Positions 17,501-26,424 of a stretch of DNA of 64,000 nt are shown here, in pieces (position 1 is the stretch's first letter; every line of letters begins with the position of its first letter). Source of the DNA: Jeotgalibacillus marinus (lineage in GTDB: Bacteria > Bacillota > Bacilli > Bacillales > Jeotgalibacillaceae); contig NZ_JBFMIA010000001.1 in the NCBI RefSeq assembly GCF_040801915.1, positions 124,001-188,000 of the forward strand, read 5' to 3'. The notes below the pieces were generated by a model. That model did not search any database. It was given only the letters and a program-made list of their open reading frames with translations, and had not been told where the DNA came from. Position numbers and translations under genes: made by a program.

Positions 17501-17719
17501 TTACCACCCTTTCTCATCTTCATCAAGGATATAACCGCTTCTTTTTCCTAATCCCTTTTTCTCTCTTAAAATAACCTCTTTGACCTCCGGCTTTTTTAAG
17601 TAAAATTTTTCAAGTTCAATATCTAAATGTGCAAAAGCAGCATCATCGTTTTCTGCATGAATAATAGCGACAACCTCTTTTTGTATGGTGATTACATCAA
17701 ACCTATATAGATACGCCAT
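17501..17719 (-). CDS. Small DUF3906-type protein
   Basis: This 72-residue protein opens MAYLYRFDVITIQKEVVAII and ends with an acidic tail. It matches what I recall of DUF3906, small Bacillus proteins encoded beside sulfate and sulfite reduction genes. I start it at the ATG at 17719, which has a GGGGAAAG site and overlaps the 3' end of the sulfite reductase gene by 17 bases, indicating translational coupling. No catalytic motif is visible. A helper role for sulfite reductase or siroheme loading is a guess from position. Confidence 0.75.
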   Translation of the reverse strand: MAYLYRFDVITIQKEVVAIIHAENDDAAFAHLDIELEKFYLKKPEVKEVILREKKGLGKRSGYILDEDEKGW

Positions 17720-19334
17720 CAGTATCTTTCCCCAATATAGAATCAAGGACCTTCTGAAGTGTTCCAACGCTTTTACGTTCAACAAAATCAAAGAAAGATT
17801 CGCCTTTTACTTTGTCTTTTTTAAAGTAATGCAATAACTCATCAAGTACATCCGTTAATTTTGTCGCCGGTACTTTTCCTTTGAGTTTTTGATTGAACCT
17901 TCCATCATCATTCAATGTGCCACCCACATAGATTTCATACGCTTCAACCATCTCTTTGTTTTCATTGCGTAGCTTTATGCCTTGTAACCCAATATCTGCA
18001 ATTTGCCTTTGACCACAAGAGTTTGGGCAACCGACCATATGAATTCTTACGGGAACGTCTAATTGAATTCGTTTATCTAGTTCCTCTGCTATTAATCTCA
18101 TACGCTCCTTCGTTTCAACAAGTGCTAGGTTACAATATTCTATTCCGGTACATGCAACTGCATAACCGATAAAGGAATTCGGGTTTATAGATATACGTTT
18201 AAATATAGGTTCAGCTAACAAAGCTTCCACATTTTTTTCAGGAATATTCGGTATAATCAAATTTTGCGAGTTACATGTACGTATTTCTCCGCTCCCATAT
18301 TGACTAGAAATACGTGCAAGTTCAAAAACCTCATCAGCGTCAAGGCGACCTACTGGTACGTTAAAACCGAGAAACTTTAGTCCCTCTTGCTTTTGATCTT
18401 GAACCCCGTAGAAATAACCTGCGTTCCATTCTTCGGTCGGTTCAACTCCTTTTGTTAGAAGCGGTCCTGTATATTCCTCTAGCTTCTCTTTGAATTTTTC
18501 AGCTCCCCAATCGGCAACTAAGAACTTCAGCCGAGAAAGATGACGTTTTTCACGATATCCGTAGTCACGGAAGATGGTCGTTACAGCAATAGCCACTTCA
18601 AGCGTCCTCTCTGGTTCAATGAATATATCTAATGTTTTAGCTAAGAACGGACGAGAAGATAAACCTCCCCCCACCTTTAAATGAAATCCTTTTGTTTCAA
18701 CACCATCAATCACTTTTATAGCTGGGGTAAAGGAAATACAGTTAATCTCTGCATTGGAAGCATTTTTCTTATTAGCGCTAATGGACATTTTATACTTTCT
18801 TGGTAAGTTAGAGAAATCCTCATTTCGTTGGAAAAAATCATATACTTCTTTTACAAGGCTTGTCGTATCAAATAGCTCGTCAGGATCTATTCCTGCAATC
18901 GGGTTCCCAACTATTGTTCTCGTAATATCACCACAAGCCCCTACACTAGACAATCCAGCCGATTCTAAGCGTTTAAAAATATCTGGAATTTGTTCGATCT
19001 CAAGCCAATGAAATTGCACAGCTTGACGTGTCGTAATGTCAAAAACGCCTCTGCCGTAGTCTTTCGCAATTCCTGCAAGTGTATCTACTTGTGATTTTGT
19101 TAAAATTCCAGATGGCACGTTTACTCTCATCATAAAATATCCATCTTCTTTTGGACGTTGAAGATAAAGACCTGCCCATTTGAATAAATCCCACTGTTCC
19201 TTAGGGATGGAGTCAAAGCCATTTTCAGCATAAAAAGGAATATTATCTAATATACGAAGACCATCTTTTTCTAATTTTACTTTTTCTGTTTTGTTAAGCT
19301 TCTTATTTTCCTTCCAATGCTTTTCATATACCAT
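17703..19334 (-). CDS. Ferredoxin-type sulfite (or nitrite) reductase
   Basis: The 543-residue enzyme carries siroheme and a 4Fe-4S cluster and reduces sulfite to sulfide by six electrons. The cluster cysteines are visible as CTGIEYC and, further on, GCPNSCGQRQ, the usual C-x5-C plus C-x3-C set. Two ferrite-like repeats (about 50-130 and 320-390) surround the siroheme domains. It is the one-subunit, ferredoxin-dependent type, not the CysI subunit of a CysJI complex. The operon (cysH, sat, cysC, siroheme genes) makes sulfite the likely substrate; nitrite reduction cannot be excluded by sequence. A GGGGGGAAG ribosome binding site precedes the ATG. Confidence 0.88.
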   Translation of the reverse strand: MVYEKHWKENKKLNKTEKVKLEKDGLRILDNIPFYAENGFDSIPKEQWDLFKWAGLYLQRPKEDGYFMMRVNVPSGILTKSQVDTLAGIAKDYGRGVFDITTRQAVQFHWLEIEQIPDIFKRLESAGLSSVGACGDITRTIVGNPIAGIDPDELFDTTSLVKEVYDFFQRNEDFSNLPRKYKMSISANKKNASNAEINCISFTPAIKVIDGVETKGFHLKVGGGLSSRPFLAKTLDIFIEPERTLEVAIAVTTIFRDYGYREKRHLSRLKFLVADWGAEKFKEKLEEYTGPLLTKGVEPTEEWNAGYFYGVQDQKQEGLKFLGFNVPVGRLDADEVFELARISSQYGSGEIRTCNSQNLIIPNIPEKNVEALLAEPIFKRISINPNSFIGYAVACTGIEYCNLALVETKERMRLIAEELDKRIQLDVPVRIHMVGCPNSCGQRQIADIGLQGIKLRNENKEMVEAYEIYVGGTLNDDGRFNQKLKGKVPATKLTDVLDELLHYFKKDKVKGESFFDFVERKSVGTLQKVLDSILGKDTDGVSI

Positions 19335-19345
19335 GTTCTTCCCCC

Positions 19346-19945
19346 CTATATAATATTCTTCTTCTCTAGGTAGCTAATGATTTGTTCGACTGATTGTTCG
19401 ACTGATAGCTGATCTGAACGGATAGAGATCTCAGGATTCTCTGGTGCCTCGTACGGAGAATCAATTCCTGTAAATTCTTTAATTTCCCCACTGCGTGCTT
19501 TGGAATAGAGCTGTTTTGGATCACGCCTCTCACATTCATCTAGTGGACAATCTACAAATACTTCAATAAATTCTCCTTCTTTAAGGAGATTACGTACTTG
19601 TTCTCTCTCTGAACAAAATGGAGAGATAAAAGCAGTGATGACTATTTTTCCGCTGTCAACAAAAAGCTTTGCTACTTCTCCGATTCGACGAATGTTTTCC
19701 TTTCGGTCATCGTCCGAAAATCCGAGATCCTTATTTAAACCATATCTGACATTATCACCATCTAGAACATATTCATTAATTCCTTGCCTATATAAGTAGT
19801 TTGACACCGCATTAGCTATTGTTGATTTTCCTGAACCTGAAAGGCCTGTAAACCATAATACATAACTACCATGCCCAGTTTGATTACGGCGGTCTTCGTT
19901 TGTTATCTTTGGTTCATGCCAAGTAATGTTGTTTAAATTAGACAA
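19346..19945 (-). CDS. cysC: Adenylylsulfate kinase
   Basis: This 199-residue kinase phosphorylates APS to PAPS with ATP. The P-loop is GLSGSGKST (about 34-42), followed by LDGDNVRYGLNKDLGFS and FISPFCSEREQVR, all standard for the family. It lies 13 bp after sat. Because the reductase of this operon looks like an APS-using type (two-cysteine-pair CysH), the need for PAPS is not obvious; it may supply sulfotransferases or the CysH may accept both. Confidence 0.93.
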   Translation of the reverse strand: MSNLNNITWHEPKITNEDRRNQTGHGSYVLWFTGLSGSGKSTIANAVSNYLYRQGINEYVLDGDNVRYGLNKDLGFSDDDRKENIRRIGEVAKLFVDSGKIVITAFISPFCSEREQVRNLLKEGEFIEVFVDCPLDECERRDPKQLYSKARSGEIKEFTGIDSPYEAPENPEISIRSDQLSVEQSVEQIISYLEKKNII

Positions 19946-19958
19946 TTTAAGGTCCTCC

Positions 19959-21104
19959 TTACACGATTTCTTTTTCTTTTAGTCCATCAATTAATACCTC
20001 TACAACTTCTTTACGGCTAAAAGTAGCTGGAGGCAATACACCTTGACGAAGCATTTCTCGAACTTTTGTCCCTGATAAAATAACACGATCTTCTTTACCA
20101 TGAGGACATGTTTTTTCAGATGACATCCCCTCACATTTATTGCAATAGAAGCTATGCTCAAAGAACAACGGCTTGATTCCTAGTTCCTCCTCAGAGAAAT
20201 CATTGAAAATATACTGTGCATCATACGTTCCATAATAATCCCCTACACCAGCATGATCGCGCCCCACAATGAAATGAGTGCATCCAAAATTTTTTCTAGC
20301 AATAGCGTGAAAGACTGCTTCACGTGGGCCAGCATATCTCATAGCAGCAGGATAAATCCCTAGAAGAACACGTTCTTTAGGATAATAGTTTTCTAGTAAT
20401 ACGCGGTAACTTTTCAAACGGACATCGGCAGGAATATCATCGGCTTTTGTTTCACCAACTAGCGGATTTAAGAATAGACCATCGACCGTCTCAAGAGCTA
20501 CTTTTTGAATATATTCGTGTGCACGATGAACAGGGTTTCTCGTTTGGAAGCCAACAACCGCTTTCCATCCCTTCCTTTCAAATAGCGCACGCGTTTCCTT
20601 TGGCTCTAACCAAACGTCTCCAGAACCCCCCTTCTCAAGATGTTTGACAACGGTTACCTCACCAGCAACATAAACGGGTCCACGTTCGAATAGTCTTTCC
20701 ACGCCTGGATGAGCAATGTCTTCTGTTTTATAAACATAAAGTGCTTCTTTTGCTAAGTCAGGTTCAAACCACTCTGTCACTTTGATGACACCATACACTT
20801 CATTTTCATGCGTAAGCTTGAATGTTTCTCCCTTCATTAAATTTTCAGCCACATCATAAGATACAGGCAATGTGATAGGGATTGACCAAACCGTACCATC
20901 TGCTAAACGTAAATTTTCCACGACTGAATCGTAGTCAGCTTTTCCGAGGAAACCTGTTAAAGGACTAAACACACCAACACCAATTAACTCCAGGTCGCTT
21001 AAAGCAATCTTATCAATCTTAATTTCTCTTTCGATGGACGTAAAATCATAAAATGGATCAAATGATTGAACAAGGCTTCCCCCATGTGGTTTTGGTAAAG
21101 ACAT
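19959..21104 (-). CDS. sat: Sulfate adenylyltransferase
   Basis: This 381-residue ATP sulfurylase makes APS and pyrophosphate from sulfate and ATP. The HxGH-like nucleotide motif appears as QTRNPVHRAHEY, and GRDHAGVGDYYG is the second signature. A cysteine cluster (C-x2-C-x6-C near 320-330) suggests a small metal-binding site, as in other monofunctional homo-oligomeric enzymes. There is no kinase domain attached, since cysC is separate. It lies 62 bp downstream of cysP. Confidence 0.94.
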   Translation of the reverse strand: MSLPKPHGGSLVQSFDPFYDFTSIEREIKIDKIALSDLELIGVGVFSPLTGFLGKADYDSVVENLRLADGTVWSIPITLPVSYDVAENLMKGETFKLTHENEVYGVIKVTEWFEPDLAKEALYVYKTEDIAHPGVERLFERGPVYVAGEVTVVKHLEKGGSGDVWLEPKETRALFERKGWKAVVGFQTRNPVHRAHEYIQKVALETVDGLFLNPLVGETKADDIPADVRLKSYRVLLENYYPKERVLLGIYPAAMRYAGPREAVFHAIARKNFGCTHFIVGRDHAGVGDYYGTYDAQYIFNDFSEEELGIKPLFFEHSFYCNKCEGMSSEKTCPHGKEDRVILSGTKVREMLRQGVLPPATFSRKEVVEVLIDGLKEKEIV

Positions 21105-21166
21105 CTTTATCCACCTTTCTTTACTAATTTAAATTGTTTGGTTTTCTTTTATGTGGATGATTTTTT

Positions 21167-22216
21167 CTATCTTCCTTTTGAACGTTTCATCAAGAAAAGC
21201 ACTCCAAAAGCGGAAACTAATATACCAACCATGATAATGATCGGGTAAACATTGTGTTCAATGACGATCTGAATGATCGTGTAAGAAAGAACCATCGATA
21301 AAACAGGAGAAACGATCCAAACAGTTAACAGCTGAACGACAATATCTTTCTTTAAAACTGCTCCCCCCTGCTTTACAAATCCGACTCCAATGATAGAAGA
21401 GGTTGTAATTTGTGCTAATGGAACAGGAATACCAACGATAGAAGCCGCAGTAACAATTCCCGCACCAGTTCCTGATATGACGCAACCTTCTTCAAGGCGG
21501 AGTTGGGTGATTTTTTTCCCATTTGTCTCTAGCACTCTTTTCCCTAAAAGGAATGCACCAATCGCAACAAATAATCCTCCCCAAAAGATCCCACCATTTG
21601 TAGATAGCAAGCCTGCTCCAACAAGCGGACCAATAGCATTGGCAACATTATTCATCCCTGCTGCAAAAGCTTCAAACAAACCCATTATGAGTACAAGTAA
21701 GGATAGGACTTTTGCTGATTTTGGAGCATTCACCCAAGCCTTTATAAGCTTGATCTTTAATAGCGCTGTTGCCATAACGGCAATCAAGAACGCAACGATC
21801 GGTGTGATGAACCAAAATAGAACGATCACAAGAAGCTTTCCAACGAATACTGATTGATACACAATTCCAGCGCCTACAACAGCACCTACAGTTACTTCAC
21901 TTGTTGAAAGTGGTATACCGAGGACATTGGCTAAAAATAAAGATAAAGTAGCGGAAGCGACTACAATAAGTGCAATAGCAGTTGTAAAAGTATTCTCCGG
22001 AACGATGCCACTTCCTATCGTTTTTACCACTTCACCACCGCCGAACCATGCTCCAAGAAATATAGCCACTCCACATATCCCTAAGGCTATTCGTCGGTTT
22101 TTAATAACGCCAGATCCGTAGGCAACCCCCATCGTAGCAGCGCCTCCACTAGCACCGATATTCATGGCGAAAAACAAGCCAACCGAGATAGCGATAATTG
22201 TGAGCATTCCGTTCAA
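21167..22216 (-). CDS. cysP: Sulfate permease, PiT family
   Basis: The 349-residue membrane protein has about ten hydrophobic segments and two inverted PiT signatures (SGGAATMGVAYGSG near the N-terminus and AFAAGMNNVANAIGPLVGAG in the middle). Bacillus subtilis CysP, of the same family and in the same operon position, takes up sulfate. Phosphate transport is the alternative for the family, but the context argues for sulfate. It is separated from cysH by 6 bp. Confidence 0.9.
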   Translation of the reverse strand: MNGMLTIIAISVGLFFAMNIGASGGAATMGVAYGSGVIKNRRIALGICGVAIFLGAWFGGGEVVKTIGSGIVPENTFTTAIALIVVASATLSLFLANVLGIPLSTSEVTVGAVVGAGIVYQSVFVGKLLVIVLFWFITPIVAFLIAVMATALLKIKLIKAWVNAPKSAKVLSLLVLIMGLFEAFAAGMNNVANAIGPLVGAGLLSTNGGIFWGGLFVAIGAFLLGKRVLETNGKKITQLRLEEGCVISGTGAGIVTAASIVGIPVPLAQITTSSIIGVGFVKQGGAVLKKDIVVQLLTVWIVSPVLSMVLSYTIIQIVIEHNVYPIIIMVGILVSAFGVLFLMKRSKGR

Positions 22217-22222
22217 CTCCTG

Positions 22223-22939
22223 TTAATCAGAATGCAAGCCGCATTCTGTTTTACTGCTACCTGACCAACGACCTTCACGGGAATCTCCGTTCGATTGGAC
22301 TGCCTTTGTACAAGGAAAACAGCCTATACTTGGATAGCCTTGATCATGCAATGAGTTGTACGGTAAATTTTGTTCTTTTATATAGGTCCATACTTCCTCC
22401 CAAGTCCAATGTATAAGAGGGCAAATCTTAATATTCAGAAATTTTTCATCCTTATTAAGAAATTCAGTATGCGCCCTTGTATCCGATTGTTCCCTTCGTA
22501 AACCTGATATCCACGCATCTTTGCCTGACAATGCTTTCTTTAATGGGATAACCTTTCTAATGTTGCAACAGCTATTTGGCTCTCTCTTCCATAACGCCGA
22601 ACCATGCTCAGATGCTTGTTCATCTAATGTGAGCGAAGGTTTGATTCGATCAACTCGAAGTTTAGGAAAACGTGCTTCGATCTTCTTTATTACTTCATAT
22701 GTTTCTGGAAAGTGTAGGTCTGTATCTAAAAATACAATTCGAGCATCAGGTTTCACCTGTACAATAAGATCGATTAAAACAATCGCTTCAGCCCCAAAGC
22801 TTGAAGCATAAACGATTTTATCATCTGGATAAGCATTATAAGTCCATTTAAGAACTGCAAGAGCTCCCTTTGTTTTATCATCAATTGGAAATATGTGCGA
22901 AATAGATTTCCAATTTTCATAAGTTACTGCATTCGTCAT
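22223..22939 (-). CDS. cysH: Phosphoadenylyl/adenylyl-sulfate reductase
   Basis: The 238-residue thioredoxin-dependent enzyme reduces APS or PAPS to sulfite. It keeps the PP-loop-like start (YASSFGAEAIVLIDL), the paired cysteines of NSCCNIRKV, the CFPCTKAV pair and the catalytic ECGLH near the C-terminus. The two cysteine pairs that bind a 4Fe-4S cluster are the mark of APS-using enzymes. I start it at the ATG at 22939, with AAAGGAG 9 bases ahead; the frame is open 13 codons further up without a site. It is the first gene of the sulfate operon. Confidence 0.93.
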   Translation of the reverse strand: MTNAVTYENWKSISHIFPIDDKTKGALAVLKWTYNAYPDDKIVYASSFGAEAIVLIDLIVQVKPDARIVFLDTDLHFPETYEVIKKIEARFPKLRVDRIKPSLTLDEQASEHGSALWKREPNSCCNIRKVIPLKKALSGKDAWISGLRREQSDTRAHTEFLNKDEKFLNIKICPLIHWTWEEVWTYIKEQNLPYNSLHDQGYPSIGCFPCTKAVQSNGDSREGRWSGSSKTECGLHSD

Positions 22940-23050
22940 GATCTTCCAACTCCTTTTGTTAACTTTCACCTTCTTCATACAAAATATCTTCTAGATGAAG
23001 GTAAACATTGAATATTATTTTAAATATAATAATTCTAAAGGTGTTAATAT

Positions 23051-23080
23051 TAAACATACCACACCGATAGGAATTATCAA
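23051..23080 (-). promoter_or_regulatory. Candidate promoter and CymR-like operator of the sulfate operon
   Basis: On the minus strand TTGATA (complement of 23075-23080), 16 bp and TATGTT preceded by TGG form an extended -10 promoter about 110-140 bp ahead of cysH. On the plus strand the same bases contain ATAGGAATTA, which matches the conserved core ATNGGAATT of the CymR box known from cysteine-regulated Bacillus and Staphylococcus promoters; the rest of the box matches only partly. Overlap of the core with the promoter would fit repression when cysteine is plentiful. Confidence 0.35.
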
Positions 23081-23246
23081 CATTTAAAATATAATATGAT
23101 AAAAATCGTTTTTTGATAACTTGTTCCTATTTATTTGGGTAAATAACGTAAAATTTTAAGGGGGTTTTATTGAAGGTTTAACCTGCCATCAAGATATACT
23201 TACATGATGATATAATTTGCTATTCGAATTAAAGTGAGAGGTTTGA

Positions 23247-23348
23247 ATGAGCGTCGGTGATGTGCATTCCTTAACGAAAGATTGCCGTTTGAGAAATTAT
23301 TTTGATCAACTTTATTTTATTAACTGTACTATGATTATAAGAGGATAA
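23247..23348 (+). CDS. Doubtful 33-residue open frame before a strong terminator
   Basis: An ATG at 23247 with GTGAGAGG upstream opens a 33-codon frame whose stop falls in the left arm of the terminator at 23339-23382. No homology is recognised. It may be a tiny peptide gene, a remnant, or simply the transcript of a small RNA that ends at the hairpin. Confidence 0.18.
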   Translation: MSVGDVHSLTKDCRLRNYFDQLYFINCTMIIRG

Positions 23349-23382
23349 TTAGTTCAATATATAAGCTAATATCCTCTTTTTT
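23339..23382 (+). terminator. Strong terminator with no clear upstream gene
   Basis: A 13-bp stem with one bulged base (23339-23352 with 23366-23378) runs into a T tract. Nothing convincing is encoded just upstream, so it may end a small RNA or be left from a deleted gene. Confidence 0.7.
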
Positions 23383-23389
23383 AATATCT

Positions 23390-23683
23390 CCGCTCATACG
23401 AGCCAATGAAAAAATTAATTTTAACAGTGTCTCAAATGAATCAGGTGTAACGAAAACAACGTTGTACAACAATGTCTTGTCTATATTCGGGAACGGATTG
23501 AAGCCAAGGCATTAACAATCACAAGCACCTACACCAAAACAAGTTAAGCAAGAAATAAATGAGAGCAACAAGGATGCTCTTATTGAATCACTGAAATGGA
23601 AGATTAAGAAATTAGAAGATGATAACTAACAACTTAGAGAGCAATTGAAAGGTGCTAATATAGAGGTATATAAAAAAGTTTAG
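23390..23683 (+). pseudogene. Tn554-type TnpC (transposition accessory protein) remnant
   Basis: Three frame segments read ANEKINFNSVSNESGVTKTT, IRERIEAKAL and SNKDALIESLKWKIKKLEDD plus QLREQLKGANIEV. Together these give the helix-turn-helix and coiled coil of the small TnpC/DUF6262-type protein of Tn554-like transposons. Two frameshifts and an in-frame stop after DDN show that it is dead. No TnpA or TnpB recombinase is next to it. Confidence 0.7.
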
Positions 23684-23939
23684 TTTATGGCTAGAACGGT
23701 GCTCTCCGTCCCTGCATGTTCAACAAACGGACCATATTCTGGAATAAGCGATTGTGAAATTTCTTAAAATTCGAAATGATTGTTAAGCAATGGGGCAGAA
23801 TTGCGGAATATGGAAGGTGGTAAATTCAACTCTTAAGCGTCTCCATAAAGAGGTATTCTTATTTATTTAGGAAAGGGATAAAGTATGCCTAAGTTAAGTT
23901 GGAATGTAATGGATGATAAGGAAAAGGGGTAATTTTAGG

Positions 23940-24943
23940 ATGAAGTCAAAGTACAACAAATTAGTTTCTTGGATAGAAAATATTAAAGAATGGAATCAAA
24001 GTTCTGCATCTGCATTGATTATTCTTAAAGATAATCAAGTTGAATTAGAGCATTACAGTGGTGAGCATTCCAATACAGTTAAGGCATTACCAGTGACAGC
24101 AAATTCCCGATTCAATGTGGCTTCCGCTAGAAAGAGTTATTTAGGTTTATGTATGGCTTTGGCTATATACGAGGGTAAGATACAATGTATAGACGATTAC
24201 GCTAGTCAATACTTTATTGATATTAATCCTGAACTACTAGGGAAAACCACCATCAGGCATTACTCATACTCATGGATTAGATGAAAATTCAAATGGAGAG
24301 ATAATCAGAGAATTTAATCCTGGTGAAAATTGGGCATATAGAGGTATAAATATTAAGCTAATGACTAAACTGCTTCATAGATTATATGGTGTCCCTTTTC
24401 CTGAATTATTATATCAGAGAGTATTTGCACACTTGAAACTCTCGAGGACACAATGGGAGACACAAGACAACGATGAGTTAGTAAGAGTTATCATTGATCC
24501 GAAAAAAAATGGGGAAAAGTCTATTGGTATTACTGATGATGGTATGGAATCGAATCTTTTTGTATCTACTAGAGAATTTGCAGAGTGGGGAAACCTCTTT
24601 TTAAATTATGTTTAATGGTAAACAAATTGTACCGGAAGAGGTTATTAATTTAGCAATTCAAATACATAGTCCGAAGGATTTGGATAAAGAGTTACCACGT
24701 AACGGGATGTTCTGGTTCGTTCAGGATATCCCTAGAGAAATGAGTGAATTTGGAAATCGCGTACCCAGTGGGTCATACCAAATCCTTGGAGTTACAGGAC
24801 CTACTTTGCTAGTAATACCTGAAAATAATTTAGTGGTTGCAAAAATGTATAACAAAAGATACAACTACGGAAATGAGAATGAGAATTATCTATACTATCT
24901 TAAAGAGTTTAGTAATATTGTTGCGGATACATTTAAAGAATAA
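23940..24943 (+). pseudogene. Serine hydrolase (class C beta-lactamase family), frameshifted
   Basis: Three consecutive frames reconstruct one penicillin-binding-type serine hydrolase of about 330 residues. The first part (from 23940) contains the SxxK active-site motif in VASARKSYLGL. After a frame change near 24256 the sequence continues THTHGLDENSNGE and GENWAYRGINIKLM. After a second change near 24605 it continues LFNGKQIVPEEV to a stop at 24943. Each break fits a single-base loss. Unless these are sequencing errors, the protein is not made. A ribosome-binding AAAAGGGG precedes the start. Such proteins often act on small esters or cell-wall peptides, but the substrate is unknown. Confidence 0.8.
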
Positions 24944-24996
24944 ATGGCTATTTTCGTTATTCAATTAAAGGCGTTTGTTGAACAAGAAGTAAAAGA

Positions 24997-25040
24997 GTGA
25001 TACATATTATACATAACTAATATGTATCACCCTATATTTT
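24997..25040 (+). terminator. Terminator after the serine hydrolase remnant
   Basis: A perfect 13-bp stem (24997-25009 with 25018-25030) and an 8-base loop are followed by a T-rich tract about 55 bp after the end of the remnant. Confidence 0.65.
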
Positions 25041-25089
25041 TAATCGCTTTTTACGATTTAGATCTTGATAAATTTCAAACCAACACTCG

Positions 25090-26331
25090 TCATTCATGGT
25101 CTTGTAGAAACTCCTTACTAAAACTTGTTTGGGCTGAAGACTTATGAGATTTCCTGTTCATCTGTATTCCTCTTTTTAGCTTTCCTGATCCGTAGCGTTT
25201 TTCGATGTCTTCTAATAAGCGATCAATCGGCTCGTGTTTAGCATCTTCTTCATAGTTGAAGAGGTCGAGTTGCTTCACAGCTTGATTCCGTTCGATAAGT
25301 TCTTGGGATGTCACCCCTAAAAGTCGGATCGGTGTCCCATCCCAATGTGTTAAAAACAATGATTTTGCTACACTGTGCAACTCATCAATACTTGCTATGG
25401 GACTTTTTAACATGATGCTCCGCGTAATTGTTTTGCGATCTTTAAAACGAATCATTACTGAAACACCGTACCCAAGCATGGATTTTGCTTTTAATCGCAG
25501 GCTCACTTTCTCAGAGAGCTTATGAAGTATGCCAATCAGCTCCGATTGATTCGTCACATCAGATGGCAATGTGGTTGAATGGCCAACACTTTTTAAATCA
25601 TAAATGCTGTCGGGATCCACTTTTCGATCGTCAATACCATTTGCACGGTCCTTCAATCGTTTTCCGTTTATTCCGAGTAGCGCTTTTAATTGCAAATCTT
25701 CCCCATGTGCTAACTCACTAATTGTTGTGATGCCAATCGTTTCTAGCTTTTTTGCCGTTTTCTTCCCGACACCATGCATGGCCTGAGCAGGCATTGGCCA
25801 CATGATTGCCGGTATATCTCTTTTTCTGAGAATCGTAATTCCTCGAGGCTTTTTCATATCAGACGCCATCTTGGCTAAAAATTTATTCGGTGCGACACCG
25901 ATACTGCATGGTAAATCGAGTTCTCGCAAAATTTGATCCTGAATCTTTTGAATAAGTTCAATTGGAGATGTTTCACCAAGAATTTCAGTTAAATCCATAT
26001 AACCTTCATCAATAGACACTGGTTCAACATGAGGTGTAAAGGATCGAAGAAGTTCAAACATTGCTTTAGAAGCTTGACGGTATCGATCGAAATTCGGGCG
26101 CATGACTATCAGCTGAGGACAACATTTTTTTGCTTCCCATAAAGGCATCGTTGTTTTCACACCAAAAGCACGTGCTTCATAACTACACGTAACGACGATC
26201 CCTTTTCTTTCTTGCGGATTTCCTGCAATCGCCAGTGGTTTTCCTTTTAAAGAAGGGTCATGAGCAGCTTCAACTGATGCATAAAAGCTATTCATATCTA
26301 CGTGTAATATCACTCTTCCTCGCTTTGTCAT
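25090..26331 (-). CDS. polYB: DNA polymerase IV (Y-family translesion polymerase)
   Basis: The 413-residue enzyme synthesises DNA past lesions. The catalytic motifs are VDMNSFYASVEA (about residues 11-22) and SIDEGYMDLT (about 104-113), holding the metal-binding Asp and Glu. The HhH thumb region (GVGKKTAKKLETIG) and the little finger domain follow. The C-terminal QLDLF (about 375-379) matches the beta-clamp binding pentapeptide. It corresponds to YqjW/PolYB of Bacillus subtilis. Ribosome binding site GGAGGG is good. It is read toward the serine-hydrolase remnant. Confidence 0.94.
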   Translation of the reverse strand: MTKRGRVILHVDMNSFYASVEAAHDPSLKGKPLAIAGNPQERKGIVVTCSYEARAFGVKTTMPLWEAKKCCPQLIVMRPNFDRYRQASKAMFELLRSFTPHVEPVSIDEGYMDLTEILGETSPIELIQKIQDQILRELDLPCSIGVAPNKFLAKMASDMKKPRGITILRKRDIPAIMWPMPAQAMHGVGKKTAKKLETIGITTISELAHGEDLQLKALLGINGKRLKDRANGIDDRKVDPDSIYDLKSVGHSTTLPSDVTNQSELIGILHKLSEKVSLRLKAKSMLGYGVSVMIRFKDRKTITRSIMLKSPIASIDELHSVAKSLFLTHWDGTPIRLLGVTSQELIERNQAVKQLDLFNYEEDAKHEPIDRLLEDIEKRYGSGKLKRGIQMNRKSHKSSAQTSFSKEFLQDHE

Positions 26332-26375
26332 ACTTTGTCCCTCCTTCTTCCATTATACATAAAAAAAGAGTGTAT

Positions 26376-26415
26376 TTAAAAGACGAAGCACCCAAGGATG
26401 TGTCTTGGGTGCTTC
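26376..26415 (-). terminator. Terminator of the CheW-domain gene
   Basis: A perfect stem of 12 bp (26404-26415 with 26385-26396) with a 7-base loop is followed on the minus strand by GTCTTTTAAAT. It lies 10 bp beyond the stop codon. Confidence 0.8.
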
Positions 26416-26424
26416 TTACGATTA

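Noticed and set aside
21390..21857. 155-codon plus-strand frame opposite cysP
   Set aside because: Antisense shadow of a membrane-protein gene; composition (T, P, I, A rich) mirrors the opposite strand and there is no start signal.
22940..23170. SAM (S-box) or T-box leader before cysH
   Set aside because: The leader is A+T-rich and short, without the conserved stems of either class; only a promoter and a possible CymR-like core could be supported.
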